Shown piece after piece: positions 15,482-17,901 of a DNA stretch of 17,901 bases. The notes under the pieces were generated by a model that was not told the origin of the DNA, ran no database searches, and saw only the letters and a program-made list of their open reading frames with translations. This DNA is from Hyphomicrobium_A sp964620915 (GTDB taxonomy: Bacteria; Pseudomonadota; Alphaproteobacteria; Rhizobiales; Hyphomicrobiaceae): positions 1-17,901 of the forward strand of contig CAZUKP010000061.1 in the NCBI GenBank assembly GCA_964620915.1, in the 5' to 3' direction. Each line of letters opens with the position of its first letter. Position 1 is the first letter of the stretch. The translations under genes and the position numbers were made by a program.

Positions 15482-16170
15482 CCGTAGGCCCCGAGGTTGT
15501 CGATCTTGAAGTTGTAGAGCTGCCGTGCCGACCCGTAGCGTTTGAACTCGCTAATATCGATCTCGCCGCCCAATCCGGACGCCTTAAGGAGCGCACCGAG
15601 CTGCTCCTTGTGGGTGTCGCGAAGCGGCTTTTCGATGCAATCGGCACCCAGGCTCTTCACGGCGCCGCGCACGAAGAGTTTCGCTTCGTAGATTGAATCG
15701 CCCAGTGCCTCTCCAGCGTCGCCCAGCACGACTAGCGTGCCTGCCTGCGCCATGAAGGCCGACATGTGACCGACCACGCCTTTGACGACGATGTTTGTTC
15801 CGCGATTGGATATGCCGCAGCGGGCCGACGCATTTCCATCGATGACGAGAAGGCCGCCGCACCCTGTCGCACCCGCAGACTGTGAGGCGTTGCCTTTCAC
15901 ATGGACGCGGCCCGACATCATGTTCTCGGCGACACCGACACCCGTGCTGCCATTGATGGTGATGTTGGCGCCTTTGTTCATTCCGGCGCAGTAGTATCCG
16001 GCGTTGCCGTCGATCTCGACATTGAGGGGCGCATCGATCCCAACGGCGATGGCGTGGCGCCCTTGCGGATTTTTGATTCGCCAGTTTTCCGTCGTGACGT
16101 CGTCCTGCTGTTCATGCAGCATCTGATTGAGCTCGCGCAGCGACGTCACATCGAGGTCGACGATCTTCAT
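15478..16170 (-). CDS. mgsB: N-methylglutamate synthase subunit B (GXGXG beta-helix domain)
   Basis: A 230-residue protein corresponding to the C-terminal GXGXG domain of glutamate synthase, a right-handed beta-helix with a structural role. Repeating strand-turn units with glycine pairs run through the centre: MNKGANITINGSTGVGVAEN, SGRVHVKGNASQSAGATG, GGLLVIDGNASARCG, GTNIVVKGVVGHMSAFMAQ and GTLVVLGDAGEALGDSIYEA. The start is the ATG at 16170, two bases after the mgsA stop; the frame upstream to 16215 lies inside mgsA and is rejected. The stop overlaps the mgsC start (ATGA), so mgsA-B-C are translationally linked, as expected for subunits split from one ancestral polypeptide. Confidence 0.92.
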   Translation of the reverse strand: MKIVDLDVTSLRELNQMLHEQQDDVTTENWRIKNPQGRHAIAVGIDAPLNVEIDGNAGYYCAGMNKGANITINGSTGVGVAENMMSGRVHVKGNASQSAGATGCGGLLVIDGNASARCGISNRGTNIVVKGVVGHMSAFMAQAGTLVVLGDAGEALGDSIYEAKLFVRGAVKSLGADCIEKPLRDTHKEQLGALLKASGLGGEIDISEFKRYGSARQLYNFKIDNLGAYG

Positions 16171-16172
16171 GT

Positions 16173-17069
16173 TCAGCGCTCCCAGAAATAGACGGTGCCG
16201 GGTTCGGGTTCCCACACCTTCGCGTTCTCAATATCGGGCAGACCGGCAAGCGCCCTGTATTCCGAGCCAAATGCCACATACTTTTCGGTTTCGGCCATGA
16301 TCGCCGGCTTGCACGCAATGGGATCGCGTAGAACGCCGAAACCATTTTCGGTGCCGACGACGAACGTATAGAAGCCGTCGAGATCATTGAGCGATTTGGT
16401 CAAGGCTTCGCCCAGGCTGTCGCCCTGCTGCATGCGCCACGTCAAATAGCCGGCGGCGACCTCAGAATCGTTGTCGGTCTCAAAGGTGATGCCGCTGCCG
16501 CTCATCGCGCGACGCAACGAATTATGATTGGAGAGCGAGCCATTGTGCACGAGGCATTGGTCGCGACCGGTCGAGAAGGGATGAGCTCCGTTTGTCGTCA
16601 CCGCGGACTCAGTTGCCATGCGGGTGTGGGCCACACCATGTGAGCCGGTCATATCCGACAGTTTGAAGCGGTCGGCTACTGCGTCGGGCCGCCCCACCTC
16701 CTTGTAGATTTCCATGCGCTTGCCAACACTGACGATCCTGACGTCGTCGCACTGTCCCGCGATCGCCGCGCGCGCCTCGATTTCCAGGTCGGCTGGAACC
16801 GCAACGACGGCATGCGTGTCATGGCGCGTGATGCTGACTGGCGCGCCAATCGCCGCCGAAAGATCGGAGCCCAGCTTGTCGAAATCGAATGCCGCGCTAT
16901 CGGCGCGCAATGTGAGTTTGACCTGGCCGTTATCGCCGCGGCCATAGACCGCAAAACCGGCACTGTCCGGCCCGCGCTCGCACATCGTCCCAAGCATGCC
17001 CGTCATCAATGACCCAAGCTTGGGCTCGAGGTCGGAACTCTTGAGAAATAGACCGATTATCCCGCACAC
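16173..17069 (-). CDS. mgsA: N-methylglutamate synthase subunit A (class II glutamine amidotransferase domain)
   Basis: Ntn-hydrolase subunit, 298 residues, expected to hydrolyse gamma-glutamylmethylamide and release methylamine for MgsC, as the glutamate synthase amidotransferase releases ammonia. The start is decided by catalysis: a GTG at 17069 is followed at once by TGC, giving M-CGIIGLF with the nucleophile Cys2 exposed once formyl-methionine is removed. A frame open to 17126 would bury it. AGGAG lies 14 bases upstream, a long but tolerable spacing. Other signatures are CERGPDSAGFAVY (30-42), HTRMATES (148-155), HNGSLSNHNSL (175-185) and DNDSEVAAGYL (199-209). A 30-residue predicted UTR follows a near-consensus promoter. 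It is the first gene of the NMG operon, 97 bases from the regulator. Confidence 0.92.
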   Translation of the reverse strand: MCGIIGLFLKSSDLEPKLGSLMTGMLGTMCERGPDSAGFAVYGRGDNGQVKLTLRADSAAFDFDKLGSDLSAAIGAPVSITRHDTHAVVAVPADLEIEARAAIAGQCDDVRIVSVGKRMEIYKEVGRPDAVADRFKLSDMTGSHGVAHTRMATESAVTTNGAHPFSTGRDQCLVHNGSLSNHNSLRRAMSGSGITFETDNDSEVAAGYLTWRMQQGDSLGEALTKSLNDLDGFYTFVVGTENGFGVLRDPIACKPAIMAETEKYVAFGSEYRALAGLPDIENAKVWEPEPGTVYFWER

Positions 17070-17105
17070 GTGGCGTTCGCTCACTCCTATTGAGAGGACC
17101 AAGCC

Positions 17106-17133
17106 AGTATATCGGGGACCGCCCACCTGTCAA
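17106..17133 (-). promoter_or_regulatory. Sigma-70 promoter of the NMG operon
   Basis: On the minus strand there is a perfect TTGACA (17133-17128), a 16-base spacer and TATACT (17111-17106). Predicted transcription begins near 17099, about 30 bases before the mgsA GTG. It lies in the gap between the XRE-cupin gene and mgsA, so the eight pathway genes can be transcribed independently of the regulator. Confidence 0.85.
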
Positions 17134-17139
17134 CCAGTA

Positions 17140-17164
17140 GGAAAATTACTTTCCCGATGGGAAA
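17140..17164. promoter_or_regulatory. Operator array upstream of the NMG promoter
   Basis: Three half-sites alternate in orientation on the plus strand: GGAAA (17140-17144), TTTCCC (17150-17155) and GGGAAA (17159-17164). The last two form a perfect 15-base palindrome TTTCCC-GAT-GGGAAA; the first two form a second, overlapping inverted repeat. The array ends 6 bases upstream of the -35 box, at about -41 to -65. This suits an activator touching polymerase, though repression is possible. The neighbouring XRE-cupin protein is the obvious candidate ligand. Confidence 0.65.
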
Positions 17165-17166
17165 AC

Positions 17167-17853
17167 CTATGTGCGGGGATAAATAATGATCGACAGGTAG
17201 GTCATCGGCAGCTGCGTGAGCTCTTCGGGCCCGTGCAGAGCGGCGGCGTCGAAGTATAACGAGTCACCCGGCTTGAGCGGGTAGGCCTTGTCGGCGTGAC
17301 GGTAGAGCACTTTGCCGGTCAGCATATAGATGAACTCGACACCGGCGTGCTGAAACAAGGTGTAGGGCTTTGCCTCTTCGGTCAGCGTTATGAGGTAGGG
17401 CTCCACAATAATGTCGCCCGAAATGGAATGACCGAGCAGATTGTATTGGTGTCCCGCCTTGGTGCCGCGCCGCTCGATCTTCACGCCGTGCCCGCTGGGC
17501 ACGTACGAGCAGTCCCTCTTTTCTTCGTAGCCTGCGAAAAACGTTGTCAGAGGCACGTTGAGCGCGCGCGCCAGCGCCGCCAGGCTGTCGATCGATGCCG
17601 AGACGGCGCCGTTCTCGATTTTTGACAGCATCCCGGCGGATAGGCCGGCCTGCTCGGCAAGATCCACCCCTGTCAGGTCGAGCTTGTGGCGCAGATTGCG
17701 CACCTGCGTCCCGATTGCGACGGCAATGGAAACTTCGGCACTTTGCTGTGGCGCTTTCGAACCGGTCTTGAGGTCGTCCGCCTGGGGGGACGGCGCACTC
17801 GCCTTGGTCGCGCGTGCGGCTGCTTTCCGGCCTGGCGTGGTCTTGGTCGTCAT
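17167..17853 (-). CDS. XRE-family transcriptional regulator with cupin sensor domain
   Basis: One-component regulator, 228 residues. Residues 1-42 are a basic, Ala/Lys/Ser-rich tail. Residues about 44-108 form a Cro/C1-type helix-turn-helix (GTQVRNLRHKLDLTGVDLAE, then GLSAGMLSKIENGAVSASID). Residues about 145-225 form a cupin barrel with FQHAGVEFIYMLTGKV (H169, E173) and PLKPGDSLYFDAAALHGPEE (H207), so several usual metal-ligand positions are kept. The ATG at 17853 is preceded by AGGA. The protein is encoded directly upstream of the NMG operon and its stop lies two bases from the operator array, so it very probably controls mgs-gmaS-mgd. The ligand may be methylamine, gamma-glutamylmethylamide or N-methylglutamate, which is speculation. 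No promoter for it is visible in the 48 bases left before the window edge. Confidence 0.9.
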   Translation of the reverse strand: MTTKTTPGRKAAARATKASAPSPQADDLKTGSKAPQQSAEVSIAVAIGTQVRNLRHKLDLTGVDLAEQAGLSAGMLSKIENGAVSASIDSLAALARALNVPLTTFFAGYEEKRDCSYVPSGHGVKIERRGTKAGHQYNLLGHSISGDIIVEPYLITLTEEAKPYTLFQHAGVEFIYMLTGKVLYRHADKAYPLKPGDSLYFDAAALHGPEELTQLPMTYLSIIIYPRT

Positions 17854-17901
17854 CGCTGATCCTGCGCATTCACCCGTCGAACCTACTATGTCAGATGGGA
17901 G

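Noticed and set aside
1..17901. CRISPR arrays, tRNA/rRNA genes, insertion sequences, phage or attachment sites
   Set aside because: No regularly spaced repeats, no tRNA- or rRNA-like segments, no transposase or integrase reading frames and no long terminal repeats were seen on reading both strands.

Overview
The window most likely comes from a GC-rich, methylotrophic alphaproteobacterium, Hyphomicrobiales-like. This is inferred from gene content, base composition and gene style; no rRNA gene is present to confirm it. The centrepiece, on the minus strand, is a complete N-methylglutamate (NMG) pathway for methylamine oxidation. In transcription order it reads: XRE-cupin regulator (17853-17167), mgsA, mgsB, mgsC (three-part N-methylglutamate synthase), gmaS (gamma-glutamylmethylamide synthetase), then mgdA, mgdB, mgdC, mgdD (N-methylglutamate dehydrogenase, homologous to heterotetrameric sarcosine oxidase SoxBDAG). 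Similarity alone would label these genes glutamate synthase fragments, a glutamine synthetase and sarcosine oxidase; the combination and order identify the methylamine pathway.

Region by region: 1-4706 (minus) is an efflux operon of azoreductase, lipoprotein periplasmic adaptor and RND pump, the pump being cut by the window start. 4707-4840 is a divergent control region with two copies of a 14-bp operator overlapping a strong sigma-70 promoter. 4841-5452 is a TetR repressor on the plus strand. 5453-5875 is non-coding, with a terminator, a sigma-54-type promoter and a leader hairpin. 5876-7445 holds an Amt-family ammonium/methylammonium channel and a 57-residue single-span membrane protein, ending at a terminator. 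7558-17069 is the NMG operon, read towards amt, with a near-consensus sigma-70 promoter and an alternating GGAAA/TTTCCC/GGGAAA operator array just upstream of mgsA. 17167-17853 is the XRE-cupin regulator.

Proposed working: methylamine enters through Amt. GmaS joins it to glutamate using ATP. MgsABC transfers the methylamine to 2-oxoglutarate, giving N-methylglutamate and regenerating glutamate. MgdABCD oxidises N-methylglutamate to glutamate, with the methyl group leaving as formaldehyde or methylene-tetrahydrofolate. The sigma-54 signal at amt suggests a link to nitrogen status, while the XRE-cupin protein probably senses a pathway ligand. The efflux/TetR block looks like an unrelated, self-contained detoxification module. 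The least explained items are the small Amt-linked membrane protein, the operator array at the NMG promoter, and the apparent loss of two of three iron-sulphur cysteines in MgsC.
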